Shown: in pieces, positions 7,953 through 13,198 of the stretch | How positions within the stretch are numbered: the first letter of the stretch is position 1 | How the letters are laid out: every line of letters starts with the position of its first letter | NCBI GenBank assembly: GCA_950071955.1 | Contig: CATMOC010000030.1 | Location: 1-14,355, forward strand | DNA: 14,355 bases | Direction of reading: 5' to 3' | From: an uncultured Mesorhizobium sp. | GTDB taxonomy: Bacteria; Pseudomonadota; Alphaproteobacteria; Rhizobiales; Rhizobiaceae | Position numbers and translations under genes: made by a program | The notes under the pieces: model-generated | Told to the model about the DNA's origin: nothing | What the model saw: the letters and a program-made list of their open reading frames with translations, nothing else | The model's database searches: none

Positions 7953-8294
7953 TTAGTTGGCCGCAAATGTGTCACGTTCGCCACGATCGTGGCGCGGCCC
8001 GGTATCGGCAAGGGCCACCATCACGTCAAGCGCCTCGACTGCGGCATGCAGGGTGCCGTCCGAAGTGATGTTCCACGCGAGTTCGGCATCTTCGGTCTCC
8101 AACGCCGGATCCACGCCCACGCACTTGAAGAACGTCGTGTCGTAGCCGTGTCCATAGATGCGCTGGGCCGAAACGAGTTCGGCCGCACAATCCTGCCGCG
8201 TCTCGAAGACGGGCACATCGGTCGGAATCTCCTCGCAGGCCTTGAGATCGCCGGAACAGCCGATCACCAGCAGCAGTGCAGCAATGTGTTCCAT
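7953..8294 (-). CDS. Small hypothetical protein with N-terminal hydrophobic segment, GSR-controlled
   Basis: A 113-residue protein that I cannot assign to a named family. It begins MEHIAALLLVIGCSGDLKAC, a hydrophobic segment that could be a signal or anchor with Cys at 13 and 19, then an acidic cysteine-containing body (EEIPTDVPVFETRQDCAAEL, FFKCVGVDPALE). Four cysteines spread through the first two thirds suggest an oxidising compartment. The start at 8294 is set by AAGGAG six bases upstream (8301-8306); the in-frame TTG at 8300 would touch the ribosome site. A perfect GGAAC-N16-CGTT promoter lies just upstream, giving a leader of only about 16 bases. It likely forms a two-gene stress unit with the glycine-zipper gene. 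Confidence 0.68.
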   Translation of the reverse strand: MEHIAALLLVIGCSGDLKACEEIPTDVPVFETRQDCAAELVSAQRIYGHGYDTTFFKCVGVDPALETEDAELAWNITSDGTLHAAVEALDVMVALADTGPRHDRGERDTFAAN

Positions 8295-8316
8295 GACCAA
8301 CTCCTTCGGAGTTCAT

Positions 8317-8341
8317 AACGGATCGGGGCGCCGGTGGTTCC
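8317..8341 (-). promoter_or_regulatory. EcfG-type stress promoter of the small hypothetical gene
   Basis: On the minus strand, GGAAC (8341-8337), a 16-base spacer and CGTT (8320-8317) match the alphaproteobacterial general-stress sigma consensus exactly. The predicted transcript starts near 8310, just upstream of the AAGGAG site at 8301-8306. Confidence 0.75.
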
Positions 8342-8480
8342 GTTTCCGACGGAAGGGGCGCCCGCCCGTCTCGAACATACGTACTAGTCGCGGGCGGTAA
8401 CGCGCGCGCGCCGCGCCGGAGCGCGATCTGTATCAAACGGAAAGAATTTGCAGCTTCTTCAAGAAAAATTTGGGCTGGAT
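8342..8480. other. Intergenic stretch without gene
   Basis: No credible coding frame. It holds an inverted pair CGCCCGC / GCGGGCG (8359-8365 and 8390-8396) separated by 24 bases, and a run of alternating GC near 8400-8420. It separates two divergent EcfG-type promoters, whose -35 boxes are 139 bases apart. No other signal was recognised. Confidence 0.5.
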
Positions 8481-8505
8481 GGAACCCGACCCAGTTTGCC
8501 TCGTT
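8481..8505 (+). promoter_or_regulatory. EcfG-type stress promoter of the putative sRNA
   Basis: GGAAC (8481-8485), a 16-base spacer and CGTT (8502-8505): an exact match to the general-stress sigma consensus, on the plus strand. No plausible gene with a ribosome site follows, but an intrinsic terminator ends at 8632. The pair therefore defines a short non-coding transcript. Confidence 0.72.
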
Positions 8506-8511
8506 TTCTCC

Positions 8512-8632
8512 TTGGTAAAGCCCGCCGGCATGCACCCCCCATGCGCCGGCGCGCCTCGGAAGAAGACAGACCCGCCCCCCGCCAATGTCTTCTCCGCTTC
8601 ATTCAAGCCGGCATCGCGCCGGCTTTCTTTTT
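8512..8632 (+). ncRNA. Putative GSR-dependent small RNA with two poly-C loops
   Basis: A predicted transcript of about 120 bases running from just after a consensus EcfG promoter to an intrinsic terminator. Hairpin 1 pairs 8523-8529 (CGCCGGC) with 8545-8551 (7 bp), with AT/AT possibly adding two pairs, and exposes GCACCCCCC. Hairpin 2 pairs AGAAGACA (8561-8568) with TGTCTTCT (8586-8593). It is extended by CGG/CCG across one bulged A and exposes a 17-base loop containing CCCGCCCCCCGCC. The third hairpin is the terminator. Both loops could pair with G-rich ribosome sites. Stress-sigma control plus an exposed C-rich loop resembles Caulobacter GsrN, which acts on katG mRNA; homology is not claimed. 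Open frames through this segment lack ribosome sites and run on past the terminator, so coding is unlikely. Confidence 0.68.
8605..8632 (+). terminator. Intrinsic terminator of the putative sRNA
   Basis: A perfect 8-bp stem, AAGCCGGC / GCCGGCTT, around ATCGC, followed by TCTTTTT. The T run exists only on the plus strand, which shows that a plus-strand transcript ends here although no plus-strand protein gene precedes it. The convergent histidine kinase gene stops 33 bases beyond. Confidence 0.85.
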
Positions 8633-8665
8633 GCCCGGAGCAAACCTGGCTATCGGATGCCGCGC

Positions 8666-9703
8666 CTACTCCAGTTCGAAGTTCTCGGCGGGGATGGTCA
8701 GACGGTAGGTGAGCCCGCCATCGTCGGTGGACAGCGATGCGGTCCCGTTGAGGGATGCGGGAACGACCTTCTCGAGAGCGACGCTGCCGAAGCGGCGGCC
8801 GCCGGAAAGGTTGGGCCTGGCATGGGACTGCTCCCTCCACACCAGTTCGAGCACGGAGCGGTCGTCGCGGTCGGCCGTCGTCGCGGAAATGGTGACGGCG
8901 CCATCGCCCCGGGAGAGGGCTCCGTAGCTCACGGAATTCACCGCGAGTTCGTGAAGGGCAAGGCCTACGTGCAAGGCGGCATTGGGGTTCAGGTACGGGT
9001 TCGTTCCCTCCAGCCGCACGTTTCGGACTGGATCGGCACAGAACCGGACCACCTGACCGGCAATCAGTTCGTGCAGGTCGGCGCCCCGCCAGTTGGACGA
9101 GGTCACCAGATCCTGCGAAGCGGCGAGCGACTGCAGCCGGCCGCGGAACCGCACCAGGAAATCTCCCACGGTTCCGGAGTAGCGCCCGGTCTGGGTGGCA
9201 ATCGACTGGATGATGGCAAGCAGGTTCTTGGAACGGTGGCTCACCTCCCTCAGCAATGCTCGCAGGGTCTGCTCGCGCCTCTTCTGCTCGGTTATCTCCA
9301 CGGCCGTGGTGACGATCCCCGCGATGGTTCCGGCCTCGTCGCGATCGGGGTCGATCCACATCTCGAACCAGCGGAAGCCGTCTTCGGCCCGAAGTTTGAT
9401 CTCGATGCGTGCCTGTTCCCCCGTTTCCACGACGAGTTGCTTGGCTTCATTGAGCCGTTCCGCCTCCTGTTCCGGAAAGAGGTCCGCATCGGTAGTCCCA
9501 GGCAGAGGCACGTTCTTCCAGACGCTGGGAACGTTCTTCCACCACAGGTAGCGAAAGTCGCGATCCTGATAGAGAACCGAGATGCTGGTGTTTTCCAGGG
9601 CACGCAGCAGGTTGCGATCAAACCCCTCGGTCCCGCTGCTACCGGGACGCGTCGACGTGGCATCGGCACCGCGGGCCACGCCGTTCTCCGCTTTGGGACC
9701 CAT
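8666..9703 (-). CDS. PAS domain HWE-family sensor histidine kinase of the general stress response
   Basis: A 345-residue soluble kinase with no membrane segment. Residues about 30-138 form a PAS domain (ENTSISVLYQDRDFRYLWWK through FEMWIDPDRDEAG and VEITEQ). The H-box EVSHRSKNLLAIIQSIA places the phosphorylated histidine at H156. The N-box HELAVNS (H251, E252, N256) and the WRE at 289-291 are the marks of the HWE subfamily, which commonly phosphorylates PhyR. There is no LOV-type cysteine motif, so it is not an obvious blue-light kinase, and its cue is unknown. The ATG at 9703 has AGGG seven bases upstream. It has its own EcfG-type promoter and lies downstream of phyR on the same strand, separated by the phyR terminator. 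It may also lower PhyR phosphorylation if it acts as a phosphatase. Confidence 0.9.
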   Translation of the reverse strand: MGPKAENGVARGADATSTRPGSSGTEGFDRNLLRALENTSISVLYQDRDFRYLWWKNVPSVWKNVPLPGTTDADLFPEQEAERLNEAKQLVVETGEQARIEIKLRAEDGFRWFEMWIDPDRDEAGTIAGIVTTAVEITEQKRREQTLRALLREVSHRSKNLLAIIQSIATQTGRYSGTVGDFLVRFRGRLQSLAASQDLVTSSNWRGADLHELIAGQVVRFCADPVRNVRLEGTNPYLNPNAALHVGLALHELAVNSVSYGALSRGDGAVTISATTADRDDRSVLELVWREQSHARPNLSGGRRFGSVALEKVVPASLNGTASLSTDDGGLTYRLTIPAENFELE

Positions 9704-9736
9704 GTTCGCCCTGTCTTGCTGACGTTATGACAGGCC

Positions 9737-9762
9737 AACGAGCGATGCTCGCATTACGTTCC
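9737..9762 (-). promoter_or_regulatory. EcfG-type stress promoter of the histidine kinase gene
   Basis: On the minus strand, GGAAC (9762-9758), a 17-base spacer and CGTT (9740-9737). This lies within the accepted 16-17 base spacing. The predicted start is near 9730, about 27 bases before the kinase ATG. It implies feedback of the stress sigma factor on its own sensor. Confidence 0.7.
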
Positions 9763-9970
9763 ACAAGAAAACGCCGGCTCTCGGGCAGGGCTTGAGAACT
9801 CGCGAGCGTCAATAACGGCGAAGGGGTGCAGCGCTCATCGCATTCCGGCCCAACGGTTCACCGGCCTACGTGTGCGACAACGGGTGTCGCGCGAAATACG
9901 AGCAATCCGAACATCAGTATCTGCGACATCGACGTCGAGGCCAATTTTTCGTTCGTGCCGTGCTCATGAC
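9763..9970. other. Intergenic stretch without gene between kinase promoter and phyR terminator
   Basis: No supported coding frame. A small hairpin GCGACA-ACGGG-TGTCGC (9874-9890), extendable with wobble pairs, has no T run after it. No GGAAC box or other recognisable promoter was found. Confidence 0.45.
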
Positions 9971-9973
9971 GAA

Positions 9974-9995
9974 AAAGCCGCCCGGAGGCGGCTTT
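9974..9995 (-). terminator. Intrinsic terminator of phyR
   Basis: A 9-bp stem, AAAGCCGCC / GGCGGCTTT, with a four-base loop. Reading on the minus strand it is followed by TTTTT-CG (complement of 9976-9972 onward). It lies 29 bases past the phyR stop codon and separates phyR from the kinase gene. Confidence 0.85.
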
Positions 9996-10023
9996 CGAGA
10001 CTTGAGAGCGTCGCGGCGGCAGA

Positions 10024-10818
10024 TCAGGCCGCGGCCTTTGCCTGCCGGTCGAAGAAGAGCGCCTGGCTGATCAGGGCCTTCACCATCTCCGGGTTGAAGG
10101 GCTTGGTCACCAGGAAAGCGGGCTCGGGACGCTCGCCGGTGAGCAGTCGCTCCGGGAAGGCGGTAATGAAGATGACGGGGACCGGCGTGTTGGCCAGTAT
10201 CTCGTTCACCGCGTCGATCCCAGAGCTGCCGTCCGCCAGCTGGATGTCGGCGAGGACCATGCGCGGCTGGGTCTTGCGGAACAGAGCGGTTGCTTCTGCG
10301 TGAGTGCGGGCAGTGCCGACCACTCTGTGGCCCAGGCTTTCTACCATTTCCTCGATGTCCATGGCGATGAGCGGCTCATCCTCGATGATGAGGATGTCGG
10401 TCTCGACCTGACGCGAAATCTCCGTCGAGGCCTCTCTGAGTAGGGCGGCGAATTCCTCTTCGTCAACGTCGAGGATCTCGGCGGCCTCGCTGTCGCTGAA
10501 GCCTTCCACGGCGACGAGCACGAAGGCCTGCCTCGGCAGCGGCGAAATCGCCGAAAGGTTTGCCGCGGCACGGGCTTCCCATGCCGAAGACGGCGTTCCG
10601 GGGGGGACGTGTATGGCGATGGAGGAGAAGAGCTTGGCGAAGACCTTATAGAGCCCGACCTTGGGATTCGTTGCGTCCGGGAATATGCTGATATCGGCGA
10701 TGATGGCTTCCAGCACCGCGCCGACCAGCGCGTCGCCGCTCGCCTGGGACCCGGAAACCGCTCGCGAGAAGCGGCGCAGATAAGGCAGATGCGGTGCAAT
10801 ACTTGCGGACAGGCTCAT
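10024..10818 (-). CDS. phyR: PhyR, anti-anti-sigma response regulator of the general stress response
   Basis: A 264-residue protein with the PhyR architecture. An ECF-sigma-like domain occupies residues about 8-135 (YLRRFSRAVSGSQASGDALV, SPLPRQAFVLVAVEGFSDSEAAEIL). A receiver domain covers 140-262 with acidic pair E146/D147, phospho-acceptor D191 (MVLADIQLADG), T219 and K239 (VTKPF). When the receiver is phosphorylated, the sigma-like domain mimics EcfG and captures NepR. It is transcribed divergently from nepR-ecfG, the conserved arrangement. It has its own consensus EcfG-type promoter and a GAGGGAG ribosome site about 10 bases before the ATG. All receiver residues needed for phosphorylation are present. 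Confidence 0.96.
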   Translation of the reverse strand: MSLSASIAPHLPYLRRFSRAVSGSQASGDALVGAVLEAIIADISIFPDATNPKVGLYKVFAKLFSSIAIHVPPGTPSSAWEARAAANLSAISPLPRQAFVLVAVEGFSDSEAAEILDVDEEEFAALLREASTEISRQVETDILIIEDEPLIAMDIEEMVESLGHRVVGTARTHAEATALFRKTQPRMVLADIQLADGSSGIDAVNEILANTPVPVIFITAFPERLLTGERPEPAFLVTKPFNPEMVKALISQALFFDRQAKAAA

Positions 10819-10879
10819 TCTCTGTAGTCTCCCTCACTCACGCCCGGACGGGAACGCCGTCACGGCATATCGCGTTTTA

Positions 10880-10904
10880 AACGGGCCGGCCGGAAAAAAG
10901 TTCC
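10880..10904 (-). promoter_or_regulatory. EcfG-type stress promoter of phyR
   Basis: On the minus strand, GGAAC (10904-10900), a 16-base spacer and CGTT (10883-10880): an exact consensus. The -35 box lies in the left arm of a perfect inverted repeat shared with the nepR-ecfG promoter. The predicted start is near 10873, giving a leader of about 55 bases. Confidence 0.85.
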
Positions 10905-10922
10905 CGACCCGGGGAACTTTTT
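10895..10922. repeat. Perfect inverted repeat joining the two divergent core GSR promoters
   Basis: Arms of 11 bases, AAAAAGTTCCC (10895-10905) and GGGAACTTTTT (10912-10922), around a 6-base centre. Each arm contains one GGAAC -35 box pointing outward, followed by a T tract. The two -35 boxes are only 8 bases apart, so two sigma-bound polymerases could hardly sit there together. Confidence 0.9.
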
Positions 10923-10937
10923 CAGACATCGTCCATT
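10913..10937 (+). promoter_or_regulatory. EcfG-type stress promoter of nepR-ecfG
   Basis: GGAAC (10913-10917), then 16 bases and CATT (10934-10937), equal to GGAAC-N18-TT. One base of the CGTT box differs (CATT), so it may be slightly weaker than the phyR promoter. It drives the anti-sigma and sigma pair, giving autoregulation. The start codon of nepR is about 80 bases beyond the predicted start. Confidence 0.8.
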
Positions 10938-11025
10938 GTGGCCGGATATGGCGCTCGCGATTGGGAGGGCCTCGTAAAAGAAGGGGTGGCGTAAGCCGCT
11001 TGTATCGGCAGGGGTGTTAACAGGC

Positions 11026-11229
11026 ATGACAGAGCAAAAATCGGCAGCGGCTGGGCCGAAGTCGCGCCGCGGGGATGATCCCTTGGGCGCGAATTCGGAA
11101 ATCGGGAAGAAATTGCGGGAGTATTATGACGGTCTGATGGCCGACGACGTACCGGACCGCTTCACCGACCTGTTGAGTAAGCTGGAACGCGCCGAGGCGT
11201 CGAAGGACAAGGATGGGAACGCTCAATGA
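11026..11229 (+). CDS. nepR: NepR, anti-sigma factor of EcfG
   Basis: A 67-residue protein (from the ATG at 11026) that holds EcfG inactive until phospho-PhyR removes it. The conserved NepR core is IGKKLREYYDGLMADDVPDR (26-45), continuing FTDLLSKLE (46-54): the two helices joined by a short VPDRF turn. The N-terminal and C-terminal tails are polar and probably disordered, as in other NepR proteins. A GTG at 11014 (four extra residues) is possible. The ATG is preferred, although its ribosome site (AGGGG about 11 bases upstream) is modest. The stop overlaps the ecfG start as ATGA, so the two are translationally coupled, which keeps the inhibitor and sigma factor in ratio. Confidence 0.94.
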   Translation: MTEQKSAAAGPKSRRGDDPLGANSEIGKKLREYYDGLMADDVPDRFTDLLSKLERAEASKDKDGNAQ

Positions 11230-11777
11230 GCGATGCATCCACATTCAAGACCGGCCTGCTTGGGGCCATCCCGAGCCTGCGCGCTTTCGCCGTATCCCTG
11301 TCGCATAACAGCGACAAGGCTGACGACCTCGTGCAGGAAACGCTTGTGAAGGCGTGGGACAAGCAGAGCAGTTTCCAGCCGGGGACCAACCTGAAGGCCT
11401 GGCTGTTCACCATTCTGCGCAACGAATTCTATTCGCAGATGCGCAAGAGGGGCCGGGAGGTGCAGGACAGCGAAGGCACGATGACGGCGCGGCTCGCCGT
11501 TCATCCCAGCCAGCATGGCACCCTCGACCTGAAGGATTTCCGCGCGGCGCTGGACACGCTTCCGGAAGACCAGCGGGAAGCGATCATCCTGATCGGCGCC
11601 TCCGGCTTCTCTTATGAGGAAGCTGCCGAGATCTGCGGTTGCGCCGTCGGCACGATCAAGAGCCGGGTCAGCCGGGCGCGCGTGCGCCTTCAGGAAGTCC
11701 TGTCGATCGATGGTGAGGGAGAATTCGGCCCTGACGCGATAGCTTCGCAGGTTCTCGGATCAGGCGCTGCGGCTTAG
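11226..11777 (+). CDS. ecfG: EcfG-family sigma factor of the general stress response
   Basis: A 183-residue ECF sigma factor. Region 2 spans about 14-76, with DDLVQETLVKAW (33-44) for core binding and LKAWLFTILRNEFYSQMRK (57-75 area) for -10 recognition. Region 4 spans about 105-158, with the helix-turn-helix FSYEEAAEICGCAVGTIKSR (128-147). The linker is short and there is no SnoaL or other extension, as expected for the EcfG (ECF15) group. It follows nepR with a 4-base overlap and is divergent from phyR, which fixes its identity. It should recognise the GGAAC / CGTT promoters found at five sites in this window, including its own. Its stop codon directly abuts the stop of the convergent response regulator gene, with no terminator between them. 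Confidence 0.95.
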   Translation: MSDASTFKTGLLGAIPSLRAFAVSLSHNSDKADDLVQETLVKAWDKQSSFQPGTNLKAWLFTILRNEFYSQMRKRGREVQDSEGTMTARLAVHPSQHGTLDLKDFRAALDTLPEDQREAIILIGASGFSYEEAAEICGCAVGTIKSRVSRARVRLQEVLSIDGEGEFGPDAIASQVLGSGAAA

Positions 11778-12155
11778 TTAGCCACTCTCTATGGCGGCGA
11801 TGAGCGACTGAAGAAGCTCCTCGCCGGAGTAGGGCTTGGAAACGATCGCGACACCCGGAAAGCCCGTGGCGATCTCGTTGTGTTCGCTCATCCCGGTGGC
11901 GAACACGAACGGTATGCCCCGTGCATGCAGCCTGTGGGCAAAGTCCACGGTCGAACTGCCGCCCAGCCGCAGATCCAGGATAGCGCTGTCGAACTCGTGC
12001 TGGCGAAAAGGGTCCTCTCCCAGCTGGTCGAGTGCGCGGACGATTGTCACCTTGTCCGCGCCCCAATCGAGACAGGTCTGCTCCACGTCCATGGCAATCA
12101 GGAACTCATCCTCGAGAATGAGAATCGAACGTCCCGCAAGTTGGCGTTCGGCCAA
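11778..12155 (-). CDS. Single-domain response regulator of FAT-GUY type, probable GSR accessory
   Basis: A 125-residue receiver domain with no output domain. Phosphorylation residues are E15/D16, D61 (DSAILDLRLGG), T88 and K107 (VSKPYS). The segment PFVFATG (83-89) matches the start of the PFxFATGGY motif of FAT-GUY receivers such as Sphingomonas SdrG. These shuttle phosphate or tune kinases of the general stress response, though here the motif ends in MS and not GY. The start is the TTG at 12155, chosen because GGAG lies seven bases upstream and the first ATG would remove beta-strand 1 and the acidic pair. It is convergent with ecfG at zero distance, so its mRNA and that of ecfG may overlap at their 3' ends. 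No EcfG promoter was seen upstream. Confidence 0.85.
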   Translation of the reverse strand: MAERQLAGRSILILEDEFLIAMDVEQTCLDWGADKVTIVRALDQLGEDPFRQHEFDSAILDLRLGGSSTVDFAHRLHARGIPFVFATGMSEHNEIATGFPGVAIVSKPYSGEELLQSLIAAIESG

Positions 12156-12262
12156 TATCTGTCTCCGATAAATCTTGTGGCGAAGGCGATTTCATGCCAC
12201 CGGTGGCGCGCAATGTCATTTAAATAAGACGTACAGACCGCCGCGGGGCACCGCAACGCATG

Positions 12263-12279
12263 CGATGCGGCTCGCATCG
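12263..12279. repeat. Inverted repeat upstream of the Crp/Fnr-type gene
   Basis: CGATGCG-GCT-CGCATCG, a perfect 7-base dyad ending 34 bases before the GTG start of the regulator. It could be a leader hairpin or an operator. It does not resemble the classical FNR/FixK box (TTGAT-N4-ATCAA). Confidence 0.4.
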
Positions 12280-12313
12280 TCGGCCAGCGGCGGGATTGTA
12301 CAGGGGTAAACGC

Positions 12314-13069
12314 GTGAGCGAGCAGAGGCAGCAGGCGACGAGGAGGCATACGTGCGAGCGCTGCCCGTTGCGTCCACTGCCGATATTCAGGGATTTCGCC
12401 GAGAGCGAACTCGATTTCGTCGCTTCCTTCAAGAAGGGTGAACTGACCGCGGAACGCGGCGCCTCCGTGCTGATCGAAGGCAGCCACAACGCGCACCTCT
12501 ACACCGTTCTTTCGGGATGGGGCTTCCGCTACAAGATGCTGCCGGACGGTCGCCGCCAGATACTGAACTACGTCATGCCTGGCGATCTCATCGGTCTGCA
12601 GGGAACCCTGATGGGCGAGATGCAGCATTCGGTGGAGGCGCTTTCGCCGCTCCTGCTGTGCGTGTTCGAACGCAACAAGCTCGAGCAGCTCTATAAATGC
12701 CACCCGGGCCTCGCCTTCGACATCACCTGGCTTGCCGCGCGCGAGGAACAGATGCTCGACGAGAATCTGCTCAGCGTCGGCAGGCGCACGGCGCTCGAGC
12801 GGGCTGCCTTTCTGATCGCATCGCTGACCATGCGCGCCAAGGCCGTCGGACTGAACGGCAACGGCGCGGTCGGCCTGCCCATCACCCAGCAACTCGTCGC
12901 CGACACGCTCGGACTTTCCTTGGTCCACACGAACAAGACCATGCGCAAGCTCGCCGACCGGGGGCTGATCCGCTGGCGCGACCGCGGTTGCGAGGTGCTG
13001 GACCTGGAACGTTTGAGGGAAATCGCCCATTCCGAGTTTCCCGAGGAAACCAAGCGGCCGCTGGTCTGA
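12314..13069 (+). CDS. Crp/Fnr-family transcriptional regulator
   Basis: A 251-residue regulator. The GTG at 12314 is chosen because AGGGG lies seven bases upstream, and an earlier in-frame ATG (12260) would add an arginine-rich stretch overlapping a hairpin. A C-x2-C pair near the N terminus (CERCPLRPLPIF) precedes a cyclic-nucleotide-binding-like beta barrel (GASVLIEGSHNAHLYTVLSG, YVMPGDLIGLQG). The C-terminal winged helix is LPITQQLVADTLGLSLVHTN followed by KTMRKL. FNR proper needs four cysteines for its oxygen-labile cluster; here only the CxxC pair is close together, with isolated cysteines later (LLLCVF, YKCHPG). Iron-sulfur sensing is therefore possible but unproven. Such regulators are frequent beside rhizobial stress loci. 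Its ligand and targets are unknown. Confidence 0.88.
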   Translation: MSEQRQQATRRHTCERCPLRPLPIFRDFAESELDFVASFKKGELTAERGASVLIEGSHNAHLYTVLSGWGFRYKMLPDGRRQILNYVMPGDLIGLQGTLMGEMQHSVEALSPLLLCVFERNKLEQLYKCHPGLAFDITWLAAREEQMLDENLLSVGRRTALERAAFLIASLTMRAKAVGLNGNGAVGLPITQQLVADTLGLSLVHTNKTMRKLADRGLIRWRDRGCEVLDLERLREIAHSEFPEETKRPLV

Positions 13070-13076
13070 TTCCTTC

Positions 13077-13134
13077 GACGATCCCTCCCGCTAAGACGAT
13101 CTCTCCCGCTCGAGCTGGAGGCGCAAAATGCGCC
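13077..13134. repeat. Tandem 16-base direct repeat and small hairpin after the Crp/Fnr gene
   Basis: GACGATCCCTCCCGCT (13077-13092) recurs as GACGATCTCTCCCGCT (13095-13110), with one mismatch and a two-base gap. It is followed by the hairpin GGCGCA-AAA-TGCGCC (13120-13134). The hairpin has no T run, so termination between the convergent genes would be weak. Confidence 0.5.
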
Positions 13135-13198
13135 AGGCTTAGGCTGGAAGTTTCGGAATGGCGGAAGCGCAGTCGGGCCCTCTACTGGTGTTCCCGTC

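Noticed and set aside
8448..8708. Plus-strand open frame of 86 codons across the sRNA region
   Set aside because: No ribosome site at its ATG. It begins upstream of the promoter, runs through the intrinsic terminator into the kinase gene, and has a biased Arg/Pro composition typical of a shadow frame.
8433..9359. Long minus-strand open frame overlapping the kinase
   Set aside because: It is an alternate-frame shadow of the PAS-HWE kinase, with Arg/Pro/Gly-rich sequence and no recognisable domain.
9874..9890. Hairpin GCGACA/TGTCGC as a second sRNA or terminator
   Set aside because: No T run and no promoter nearby; the stem is short, so there is not enough to call a feature.
12260..12313. ATG at 12260 as start of the Crp/Fnr gene
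   Set aside because: It would add an Arg-rich leader overlapping a perfect dyad. The GTG at 12314 has AGGGG at proper spacing and begins just before the conserved CxxC region.
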